From Paenibacillus sp. RUD330 (GTDB taxonomy: Bacteria > Bacillota > Bacilli > Paenibacillales > Paenibacillaceae): a stretch of 64,000 nucleotides of DNA. The stretch lies in NCBI RefSeq assembly GCF_002243345.2, contig NZ_CP022655.2, forward strand, positions 5,500,369 through 5,564,368. The letters are read 5' to 3'. The notes under the pieces are model-generated. The model was not told the origin of the DNA, did no database searches, and saw only the letters and a list, made by a program, of their open reading frames with translations. The position numbers and the translations under genes are program-made. Of the stretch, positions 8,497 to 15,957 are shown piece after piece (within the stretch, counting starts at the first letter, position 1; every line of letters starts with the position of its first letter).

Positions 8497-9387
8497 ATGA
8501 ACAAAGCCATGATCATCCTCAACCCTTCCTCCGGCAAAGAGAAGGCGCTCGACTACAGCAACCGGATCGAAGAGGTGCTGCGCCTTAAAGGCTACGAGGT
8601 GGACAGAAAGGAAACCGCGCAAGCCCTCGATGCGACCCGCTTCTGCCAGGCGGCGTGCCGGGAAGGCTGCGGCCTGGTCGTTTCGGTAGGCGGAGACGGC
8701 ACATTGAACGAAACGATCAACGGCATCATGGATCAGGATCACCGGCCGAAGCTCGGCATCGTCCCTCTCGGCACGGTCAACGATTTTGCGCGCGCGCTGC
8801 GGATTCCGCTCGATCCCGAGGAAGCCATTCGGGCGCTGTCGTCCTCCCGGGTGAAAACCGTCGATCTGGGACTGCTGAACGGCCGCCTCTTCTCGAATGT
8901 CGTCGCAGCGGGCTCGCTGGCGGAATCCGTCGCCTCGGTGAGCTCGGAAGAAAAGTCCAGGCTCGGCGCTCTCGCCTATTTGAAGGAAGGCATCAAGGAG
9001 CTGCTCGGCGCCCCTGCCCATCCCATCGCCGTCGAGCATGACGGAGAGCGTTGGGAAGGCGATTCTCCGTTGGTTCTCGCCGCTCTCACCAACTCGGTCG
9101 GCGGCTTCGAGAAGCTTTCGCCGAATGCATCCGTAGACGACGGATTGATCCACGGCTTCATTATCCGGGACATGAACGTCTTCGATACCATTGCGGCCGG
9201 CCTGTCCCTCTGGTTCGGCAGCCTGAAGGACAAGAAGGATGTCGTCTATTTCACCGCCAAGAACATCCGGATCACCTCGCCGAAGCCGCTCCGGACGAAT
9301 GTCGACGGCGACGAGGGACCGGCTCTGCCGATCGAGATGAGCATTCTGCCGGGATATTTGCAGGTCATCGTTCCCGAGGAAGGATAG
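8497..9387 (+). CDS. Diacylglycerol/lipid kinase family protein (YegS/BmrU/DgkB-like)
   Basis: Soluble lipid kinase of the DAGK_cat family, which phosphorylates diacylglycerol or a related lipid with ATP. Visible motifs are IILNPSSGKEKA at the N-terminus, the nucleotide-binding VSVGGDGTLNETING (about 63-77), GIVPLGTVNDFARAL (about 88-102), and the late TNVDGDEGP typical of YegS-type enzymes. 296 residues, normal for the family. The ATG at 8497 has GAGAGGA ten bases upstream. It stands alone, divergent from the isoprenoid-enzyme gene. The exact substrate cannot be told. Confidence 0.9.
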   Translation: MNKAMIILNPSSGKEKALDYSNRIEEVLRLKGYEVDRKETAQALDATRFCQAACREGCGLVVSVGGDGTLNETINGIMDQDHRPKLGIVPLGTVNDFARALRIPLDPEEAIRALSSSRVKTVDLGLLNGRLFSNVVAAGSLAESVASVSSEEKSRLGALAYLKEGIKELLGAPAHPIAVEHDGERWEGDSPLVLAALTNSVGGFEKLSPNASVDDGLIHGFIIRDMNVFDTIAAGLSLWFGSLKDKKDVVYFTAKNIRITSPKPLRTNVDGDEGPALPIEMSILPGYLQVIVPEEG

Positions 9388-9622
9388 TTCTCCTTGCATC
9401 ATCCCAAGCAAGCGGGTCCTATGAGCCGATTTCATGCCCATGCTTGAGCCGGCCCCGGCCAATTAAGGCTTTTCTCCGCATGAGAAGGGCAAATTATCAA
9501 GAATTACTTGGTATTACTTAGAATTATCTTTGTATCCATCCTCTTCCTTCCATACGGACAGACGGCGAACCTGACTCCATTCCAGGCGTCCCCGCCTCTC
9601 TTGCTTCCCTCTCATCCCAAGG

Positions 9623-9651
9623 AAAAAGCCAACCCGCAATCGGGTTGGCTT
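9623..9651 (-). terminator. Rho-independent terminator of the lipoprotein/VTC operon
   Basis: An 11-bp perfect stem (9626-9636 with 9641-9651, loop CAAT) reads into a T-run on the minus strand. It lies 130 bases after the stop of the lipoprotein gene and closes that operon. Confidence 0.85.
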
Positions 9652-9777
9652 GATGACGTGAATCATTTCCACATCACTGCCTGCTCATTCCACTTCCAGC
9701 TGATACGCGATTCCAGTTGAGCTGACATCGTTCGGGAATCTCCGCGTTGCATAACCGAATTCACACACTTTTATTTC

Positions 9778-11970
9778 TTAGCTGGACGCGCTGTCTCCCG
9801 AGTTCAACGAGGGGTCGGAACCGCTTTGGCCGTCCTGGCTCGGCGCTGAGCTGTCTCCCGGAGCGACGCTGCCCGTACCGTCGCCCTGGACAGGCGGCTG
9901 GCTGTCTTGGCCCTGGCCGGGCGCCTGTCCGCGGCCTCCGCCGCCGAAGCCTTTGCCGCCGCCGCCTCCAGGACCGCGGCCTCCTCCTCCGCCGCCAAAC
10001 CCGCTCGGCGCCGTCGTGACGCCGGACTCGTTGACATAGGTGACCTTGTCGCCGAGGGTGAAGCTCACGAGCTTGGTGCCTCCGCTGTAGGCTCCGCTTT
10101 CATATAGGCCATCCTTCTGAATGGCATCGGTGCTGCCGCCGGTGCTGATCGTGTAGCTTTCTCCCGCCTTCAGCTCCGGCGCCGAGATGACGATGCTCTG
10201 GAACGCCTTTGCCGGGGCGAAGGCCACGACGGCCTTGCCCGCGCTGTCCGCCAGCGTCACCATCGTGCCGGCCTGGATTTGAGCCGGGAAGGTCATCAAG
10301 ACTGCGCGCTGGGAGGAGGTCTCGGATGGCGCCTGCGCCATGCCGGAGCTGCCCGCGGCGATCAGCAAGCCTCCGGATTGCTCGAACGTGCCGTCATAGT
10401 CGAGAGCGCCGTTGCCGTCCATCGTCGGTCCGTTCACGATGACCGTGCCGCCGGACATGGTGACGGAGCCGTTGGAGTCGAGTCCGTCGCCAGCCGCGTC
10501 GACCGTCATATATCCGCCGCTGATGGCCAGCAGGGCGTTGCCCGCTGCGCCGCCCGGGGCTCCCATGCCTCCGCCGCCTTGGCCGGCATCCGCGCTCTCG
10601 CTGGAGCCCTCCGAGGCGTTGACGCCGTCGTCGCTGGCGACGACATGAATCTCTCCGTCCGAGATGGCGATGCTGGCGCTCTCCAGCCCTTCATAACTGC
10701 CGGTGATGTTGATCTTCCCGCCGCTGATCGCCAGCGAAGCGTCGGCATGGATGCCGTCGTCGCCCGTCGCGATGCTGAAATCTCCCCCGGCGATGGCGAC
10801 GGCGCCGTTGCTGTGCACGCCGTCATCGGCGGAATCGAGCTTGAACGTTCCGCCCGTCACCGCGATGCCGGCCGACGCCTTCAGCCCCTTGGCGCTGGCC
10901 GATTCCGTGCCGGCCGCCTCCGTCGTTCCCGACTCCGTGCCGCTAGGCGTCTGGGCCGCCGTATCGCCGGCCGAACCCTGCTGGCCGCCGAACTGAGGCG
11001 GGCCTTCCTCCTGATGCGGCTCCGCATTGGCGCTGCCGCCGCCGGAGACGATGTCGAATGCGCCGCCTTCGATGATCAGCGAGGAAGCCGCCTGAATGCC
11101 GTCGTTCTCCGATATGATGGAGAACGTTCCTCCTGCTAGGGCCACATGCCCCTTGTCGGCATCCGTGTCGTTCGTCGACTTGATCCCGTCGCCGCCGGCT
11201 TTCACCGTGATGCTGCCGTCCTTGACCGCCGCCACATCCTTGCCGACGAGGCCGTCGTCCTTGGACTCCACGGCGATCGTGCCGCTGACGATCTTGAGAT
11301 CGTCCTTGCTCGTGATGCCGTCGTTGTTCAGCGCCGTGACGCTCAGCTTGCCCGTCCCGTTGACCGTCAGGTCATCCTTGCTGTAGATCGCCGCCGTCGG
11401 CGTGTCGTCGGCGGTCGCATAGCTGTCGGCGTACTTCTCGCCGTCGGCAACCGCATTTTCCGTCCCCTCCTGAAGGGTCAGCACCGTCTTGCCGGCCGCC
11501 TTCACATACACGGCAGGTCCGCTGGAGTTGACGATCTCGGCGCCGTTCAGCACCAGATGAACGATGCCGTCGTCCTTGACGTCCACGACAACGCCGCCCT
11601 CGAGCTTGCCGCTCAGCACATAAGTACCCGCCGCGGTGACCGTCACGGTCCCTCCATCGGCCGCGGCGCCGGCGCCGTCGACGCTGGCGCCTGCTCCGCT
11701 GAGCTTGATCGCGGTCGAGCTCGCCGCGTCCCATGCGGCGGAGATGTCGTCATCGTCGTAGGAGACGACATCCGCCAGCTTGAGTCCTGCCAGCTTGGCT
11801 GCGGCCGCAGCCGCATCCGCCGTATCCGCCGTATTCGCCGAGGCGTTCACGGCCGTGCCGCCGCTTGCATTGGCGGCCGAATCCGTCGAATTTGTATTGC
11901 TGCAGCCCGCAGCCACAAGCGCCGACAGGAGAACCAGCGCAGCCAGCTTCGTTTGGTATGGATGTTTCAT
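9778..11970 (-). CDS. Cthe_2159-like carbohydrate-binding lipoprotein
   Basis: A 730-residue lipoprotein. The signal peptide ends in lipobox LVAAGC with Cys23. The body is a repetitive beta-helix-like array (DDGIVHLVLNGAEI, NDGITSKDDLKIVSGTI, GDDGIHADASLAISGG and many similar), the pattern of the Cthe_2159 family that binds polygalacturonic acid. A Gly/Ala/Glu insert lies near 310-370. The end is very Gly-rich (about 640-690), then Pro/Gln/Ser-rich. ATG at 11970 is preferred since AGAGG lies 9 bases upstream; a start two codons earlier is too close. Last gene of an operon with VTC and DUF4956 genes, a combination found in many Firmicutes. Probably exposed outside the membrane; ligand unknown. 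Confidence 0.82.
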   Translation of the reverse strand: MKHPYQTKLAALVLLSALVAAGCSNTNSTDSAANASGGTAVNASANTADTADAAAAAAKLAGLKLADVVSYDDDDISAAWDAASSTAIKLSGAGASVDGAGAAADGGTVTVTAAGTYVLSGKLEGGVVVDVKDDGIVHLVLNGAEIVNSSGPAVYVKAAGKTVLTLQEGTENAVADGEKYADSYATADDTPTAAIYSKDDLTVNGTGKLSVTALNNDGITSKDDLKIVSGTIAVESKDDGLVGKDVAAVKDGSITVKAGGDGIKSTNDTDADKGHVALAGGTFSIISENDGIQAASSLIIEGGAFDIVSGGGSANAEPHQEEGPPQFGGQQGSAGDTAAQTPSGTESGTTEAAGTESASAKGLKASAGIAVTGGTFKLDSADDGVHSNGAVAIAGGDFSIATGDDGIHADASLAISGGKINITGSYEGLESASIAISDGEIHVVASDDGVNASEGSSESADAGQGGGGMGAPGGAAGNALLAISGGYMTVDAAGDGLDSNGSVTMSGGTVIVNGPTMDGNGALDYDGTFEQSGGLLIAAGSSGMAQAPSETSSQRAVLMTFPAQIQAGTMVTLADSAGKAVVAFAPAKAFQSIVISAPELKAGESYTISTGGSTDAIQKDGLYESGAYSGGTKLVSFTLGDKVTYVNESGVTTAPSGFGGGGGGRGPGGGGGKGFGGGGRGQAPGQGQDSQPPVQGDGTGSVAPGDSSAPSQDGQSGSDPSLNSGDSASS

Positions 11971-11990
11971 GGTCATCGACCTCTTTTCGC

Positions 11991-12671
11991 TTAGTATTCC
12001 TGCACGACAGGACTCATCGTGAGGGTAATGTCCAGGTTGCCGTTGCGGGTGCGGACGGCATCGAGAAATTCCTTCTGGTTCGTTTCCGGCCCCATTTTCA
12101 CCGCATACACGAGTTCATACAGGCTGCCCAGCTCCGTCGTACGCACTTTCTTCAGCTCATAGCCGACGTTGAACTTGCGGAACACTTCGTGGAACGCTTC
12201 TTCATAACCGAGATTTTCGGGTATCGTCACCTTCAAGGTTTTCATGGCTTCCTTGTGGGAGCCGAAGTTAACGGATTTCAGGACAAACATGAGCCCGCAC
12301 AGGATGATCGTGAACAGCACCGCGTAGCCGAGAGCGCCGACGCCGCAGGCGAGGCCTGCCGCCATCGAGAACAGGACGTACGAGATGTCCTTGGCATCGC
12401 CCGGAGCGCTGCGGAAGCGGATGATCGAGAAGGCGCCCGCAAGGCTGAACGCTCTGGCGATGTTGCTGCCGATGAGCAGGATGATGATCGCGACGATGAC
12501 AGGCAGCACGATCATCGTGAGCGTGAAGCTCTGCGAATACGCGGGCTGGGTCTTCATGTAAGTCAGGCTGATGATGGCGCCGACTGCGATCGCGATCAGG
12601 ACGGTGAGCAGCGCATGAGGCAGCGTCAGCGTCGTGTCTGTAGCGGTTGAGGCAAAGATGGATTCGATCAT
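11991..12671 (-). CDS. DUF4956 membrane protein
   Basis: A 226-residue integral membrane protein of family DUF4956. About four membrane helices lie in the first 130 residues (HALLTVLIAIAVGAIISLTYM, TMIVLPVIVAIIILLIGSNI, the AFSLAGAFSIIRFRS segment and ALGYAVLFTIILCGLMFVL), then a soluble alpha/beta domain. The ATG at 12671 overlaps the stop of the VTC gene by four bases, with AAGGGAGAG upstream, so the two are translationally coupled. DUF4956 proteins usually accompany VTC-domain proteins and may provide a membrane partner or channel; this role is inferred from co-occurrence. Confidence 0.88.
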   Translation of the reverse strand: MIESIFASTATDTTLTLPHALLTVLIAIAVGAIISLTYMKTQPAYSQSFTLTMIVLPVIVAIIILLIGSNIARAFSLAGAFSIIRFRSAPGDAKDISYVLFSMAAGLACGVGALGYAVLFTIILCGLMFVLKSVNFGSHKEAMKTLKVTIPENLGYEEAFHEVFRKFNVGYELKKVRTTELGSLYELVYAVKMGPETNQKEFLDAVRTRNGNLDITLTMSPVVQEY

Positions 12672-13417
12672 AAAACGATTCTCTCCCTTTCGATCTGCGT
12701 TGCGTTTGCATGGCGGATGGATTGTTTGTATTCGTTGCCGTACTTGGAAAAGCTGGTGCGGTACATGCCGAGCTCCGACAGCAGCTGCGCGAGCCAGACG
12801 GGGATCGTCTTCTCGGCCTTCACTTCCATCAGCCACTGCCCCCGCTCCATCAGCTGCTCCCCGTAATCGCCCTTCTCGAGCAGCAGGTCATGTCTTCTGG
12901 AGCGGATGTTGGTGTCGAATGTGATCCGCAGATCCCGGCTCTCCTTGCTGAACAGCGCGATGCGGTCGTAAGCGAGATACGTCATCGGCTCCAGCTCGTA
13001 CCGACTCAGGAAATACTCGATTTCATTCATCACCTGCCGGTTCATTCCTTGCCGCCAGACCGGCTGGCAGCCTGTCCGGACGAACTCGTAGGCTTCGCCC
13101 AGCCTCATCGCCGACCTTCTTTTGTTGACGAGGCCGAATACCTTTTTCTTGAGCTCCAGGTAGACCTTGGCGTCGCTCCCCGGCACCCCGTAAGCGCGGA
13201 TGCGCAGCTTCTCCCTGTACTTCGGCTTCGAGAGGCTGGTGCGGATGAGCGAATGATGCTCGGTATCATAGTAGAGATTGCTGATGGAGTAGAACTTGTC
13301 ATTGCGGTTGTATTCATCGAGCTCCATGTATTCCATCAGGCGGTTGTAGATGCCGTAGAACGCTTTTGTATCCATCAGATACTTGTTCTCGTACCGGTTG
13401 AACACTTCGATCGCCAC
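12668..13417 (-). CDS. VTC-domain protein (polyphosphate polymerase-like)
   Basis: A 249-residue single VTC domain, related to the catalytic tunnel domain of yeast Vtc4, which makes polyphosphate from ATP. Tunnel residues are visible: NRYENKYLM, EKLRIRAYG, YLELKKK, RITFDTNIRSRR and LMEVKAEKT. These supply the lysine/arginine lining and the metal-binding glutamate. First gene of the operon VTC-DUF4956-lipoprotein. The promoter region holds a direct-repeat operator that matches one in front of the divergent two-component system, so the operon is probably its target. Polymerase activity is inferred; some bacterial VTC proteins may act on other triphosphates. Confidence 0.88.
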   Translation of the reverse strand: MAIEVFNRYENKYLMDTKAFYGIYNRLMEYMELDEYNRNDKFYSISNLYYDTEHHSLIRTSLSKPKYREKLRIRAYGVPGSDAKVYLELKKKVFGLVNKRRSAMRLGEAYEFVRTGCQPVWRQGMNRQVMNEIEYFLSRYELEPMTYLAYDRIALFSKESRDLRITFDTNIRSRRHDLLLEKGDYGEQLMERGQWLMEVKAEKTIPVWLAQLLSELGMYRTSFSKYGNEYKQSIRHANATQIERERIVL

Positions 13418-13474
13418 TGGGCAGCGCCCCTTTCCAGGTCATGTCGGGCGATTGCCTCGCCCCTTCATGTCTGT

Positions 13475-13508
13475 AGCTTAGAGGGTCAACCTTTAACGAA
13501 ACTTAAAC
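13475..13508 (-). promoter_or_regulatory. VTC operon promoter with direct-repeat operator
   Basis: On the minus strand GTTTAAGTTTCGTTAAAGG (13508-13490) is followed after exactly 9 bases by TAAGCT (13480-13475), a -10-like hexamer. The operator contains two TTAA half-sites 11 bases apart, as expected for an OmpR-family dimer replacing a -35 element. The same arrangement precedes the response regulator gene (13631-13664). Confidence 0.6.
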
Positions 13509-13630
13509 AATTGCCGAAGAGGAGAACGGGATGTCCGCGGCGACTTTCGGGGGACTTCCCCTTCCGCAGGCATGCTTATCCAGCGCGCTCCGATATTTGG
13601 GACTTGGGCCTATGCGCGCCTGGATGCTAC

Positions 13631-13664
13631 GATTAAGGTTGATTAAAGGTTCGCTTCCTATAAT
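13631..13664 (+). promoter_or_regulatory. Autoregulatory promoter of the two-component system
   Basis: GATTAAGGTTGATTAAAGG (13631-13649), then 9 bases, then a perfect TATAAT (13659-13664). 15 of 19 operator bases equal those in front of the VTC operon, and spacing to the -10 is the same. No good -35 hexamer at 17 bases exists, in line with activator dependence. Confidence 0.62.
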
Positions 13665-13711
13665 GGGCGTGCAAGGCGGCTTGGGAGGAAGAGACGGAGG
13701 GGACTTGGCTC

Positions 13712-14389
13712 ATGCGCATACTGATAGTCGAAGACGAAGTGCATCTGGCAGAGGCGCTTTCTCAAATATTGAAAAAAAACCATTATTCCGTAGACGTCGT
13801 GAACGACGGCCAGTCGGGACTCGATTACGCGCTCAGCGGCATCTACGATCTGCTGCTGCTGGATATCATGCTGCCCGGCATGGACGGGATGACGCTGCTG
13901 CGGACGATCCGGACGGAGGGCATCGCGGCGCCGGTCATCATGCTGACGGCCAAGGGCGAGGTTGCGGACAAGATCTCGGGCCTGGACTACGGGGCGGACG
14001 ATTACATCGCCAAGCCGTTCAACACCGACGAGCTGCTGGCCCGCATGCGGGCGGCGCTGCGGCGCAAGGGCGAGGTCGTGCCGGAGGACGGGCTGAGGTT
14101 CGGCAATATCGAGCTGAACACCTCGACGCTGAAGCTGTCGTGCCAGGGCAAGGAGCTCAAGCTGATTCTCAAGGAAAGCGAGCTGCTGGAGCTGCTCATC
14201 ACGCGCAAGTCTGCCGTGACGTCCAAGGAGCAGATGATCGAGAAGCTGTGGGGCTTCGACTCCGAGGCGGAGCACAACAACGTGGAAGTGTATATTTCGT
14301 TCCTGAGGAAAAAGCTGGCGTTCCTGGACGCTTCGGTCCGCATCAACACGCTCCGGGGCGTTGGGTATGTACTGGAGGCGACGGAATGA
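13712..14389 (+). CDS. OmpR-family response regulator
   Basis: 225-residue response regulator. The receiver domain shows the acidic pocket in LIVEDE, the phospho-acceptor Asp in LLLLDIMLPGMDG (about 52), Thr in IMLTAKGE and Lys in DDYIAKPF (about 101). A winged-helix DNA-binding domain follows (about 125-222), including EQMIEKLWGFDSEAEHNNVEVYISFLRKKL. The stop overlaps the kinase start (ATGA). Matching direct repeats upstream of itself and of the divergent VTC operon indicate it controls both. The start at 13712 matches the family N-terminus (MRILIVEDE). Confidence 0.95.
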   Translation: MRILIVEDEVHLAEALSQILKKNHYSVDVVNDGQSGLDYALSGIYDLLLLDIMLPGMDGMTLLRTIRTEGIAAPVIMLTAKGEVADKISGLDYGADDYIAKPFNTDELLARMRAALRRKGEVVPEDGLRFGNIELNTSTLKLSCQGKELKLILKESELLELLITRKSAVTSKEQMIEKLWGFDSEAEHNNVEVYISFLRKKLAFLDASVRINTLRGVGYVLEATE

Positions 14390-15798
14390 TCTTCAATCGG
14401 CTGCGCAACCGGTTCCTGACGATGAACATGGTGATCATCTCGATCATCATGCTCGTCGCTTTCGGGTCCATCTACACGATCACCTATCAGAATACGCGCC
14501 ATGACATCGACATGGAGCTCGGGCGCGTCTCCGATTTCTTCCATCAAGGCGGTCCCGGCCAAGGCGGCCCCGGCGGCAAGAAGCAATCGGACACCTCAGG
14601 CCTTGAATCCTCCGCCCAGAGCGGAGACGGCGGCAGCCCGCACATGGACGGCGCGGCTGGCGTCTCTGGCGGCAGCTCTGGCGATGGCTCCGGCGGCAGC
14701 CTGGGAAGCTCAGGCGGCGGCTTGAAAACGCAGACGGGCGGCGGCGGCAGAGGAATGAATCCGCCTCCCGAGCGCTCCGTTTCGTTCGCTCTGCGGACGG
14801 ATGCGGAGTGGAACCTGCTGGCCAAGGACTCGCGCTTCGACATGGACGACGAGTTCTACGAGCTGGCCAAGGAGCGCGCCGTCGCCAATCCGGTCGAGAA
14901 CGGCCGCTTCACGCTAGACGGCACCGACTGGGCGTACAGCACGCAGCGTACCGCAGAAGGGTATTCCATCGTCTATCTGGACGTGACCGCCCAGCAGAAG
15001 ATCCTCACCACGATGATCTACACGTTCTCCCTGGTCGCTCTCGTCATGCTCGCCGTCATCTATTTTGTGAGCCGGTACTTCGCGGGCCGCTCCATCGCTC
15101 CGGTCCGGGAGGCGTTCGACAAGCAGAAGCGCTTCATCGCCGATGCGTCGCATGAGCTGAAGACGCCTCTTGCCGTCATCAACACGAACGCCGACGTGCT
15201 GCTCGCGAACAGCGACGACACGATCTCCGCGCAGGCCAAATGGCTGCATCGCATCAAGTCGGAGACCGAGCGCATGAAGACGCTCACCAACGACCTGCTG
15301 TACCTGACCGAAATGGAGGACGCACGCGACCGGGTGCTGCAGGTTCCGTTCAACCTGAGCGAAGCGGTGGAAAGCGTCATTCTGACGATGGAGGCGGTCA
15401 TCTACGAGAAGGATCTGGAATTCTCGTATGAGATCCAGCCCGGCCTGACCACCGTCGGCAGCAGCCAGCAGATCCGCCAGGTCGTCATGATCCTGCTGGA
15501 CAACGCGGTGAAGTACACCAGCCAAAAAGGCTCCATCAACGTCGAGCTGATGAAGCAGCATAACCATATTCAGCTGAAGGTATCGAATACCGGAGAAGGA
15601 ATTCCTCCCGAGCATCTGGAGAAGATTTTCGACCGCTTCTACCGGGTCGACGCCTCCCGCTCCCGCAGCGGCGGCGGCTACGGGCTGGGGCTGGCGATCG
15701 CGAGGTCGATCGTGGAGCAGCATGGGGGCCGGATCTGGGCGAAGAGCGAGCCCGGCAGCTCGACAGCCTTTTATTTCTTGGTTCCCTCCGTTTTTTAA
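14386..15798 (+). CDS. Sensor histidine kinase with Gly-rich extracellular segment
   Basis: 470-residue kinase, partner of the preceding regulator (start codon overlaps its stop). Membrane helices are at about 12-34 and 205-230. Between them the extracytoplasmic sensor contains a low-complexity Gly/Ser-rich stretch (about 55-125) with GGPGQGGPGGKK and GGSLGSSGGGLKTQTGGGGRG. HisKA has the phospho-histidine in DASHELKTPLAVI (about 251). The ATPase domain has DNAVKYT, FDRFYRVD and GYGLGLAIARSIVEQHGG. The Gly-rich sensor is unusual and parallels the Gly-rich end of the lipoprotein in the divergent operon. Signal unknown. Confidence 0.93.
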   Translation: MIFNRLRNRFLTMNMVIISIIMLVAFGSIYTITYQNTRHDIDMELGRVSDFFHQGGPGQGGPGGKKQSDTSGLESSAQSGDGGSPHMDGAAGVSGGSSGDGSGGSLGSSGGGLKTQTGGGGRGMNPPPERSVSFALRTDAEWNLLAKDSRFDMDDEFYELAKERAVANPVENGRFTLDGTDWAYSTQRTAEGYSIVYLDVTAQQKILTTMIYTFSLVALVMLAVIYFVSRYFAGRSIAPVREAFDKQKRFIADASHELKTPLAVINTNADVLLANSDDTISAQAKWLHRIKSETERMKTLTNDLLYLTEMEDARDRVLQVPFNLSEAVESVILTMEAVIYEKDLEFSYEIQPGLTTVGSSQQIRQVVMILLDNAVKYTSQKGSINVELMKQHNHIQLKVSNTGEGIPPEHLEKIFDRFYRVDASRSRSGGGYGLGLAIARSIVEQHGGRIWAKSEPGSSTAFYFLVPSVF

Positions 15799-15957
15799 CT
15801 TTCCATTCCCCGCTTCCTCACGCGTTCGCGTAAGGAATGTCCTGAGCCCGGATCGGGAGAAACCTGCGAATAGATTCCCATCCTGGCCCCTCGGCCGGAA
15901 TTTCAACCAAGCCCTCCCGCATATACCTCACCGTATTTGAGCATCTAGGAGAGGCAG

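Noticed and set aside
13531..14385. Long upstream in-frame extension of the second sensor kinase
   Set aside because: It runs through the response regulator gene in another frame. The ATGA overlap at 14386 and the family N-terminus fix the true start.
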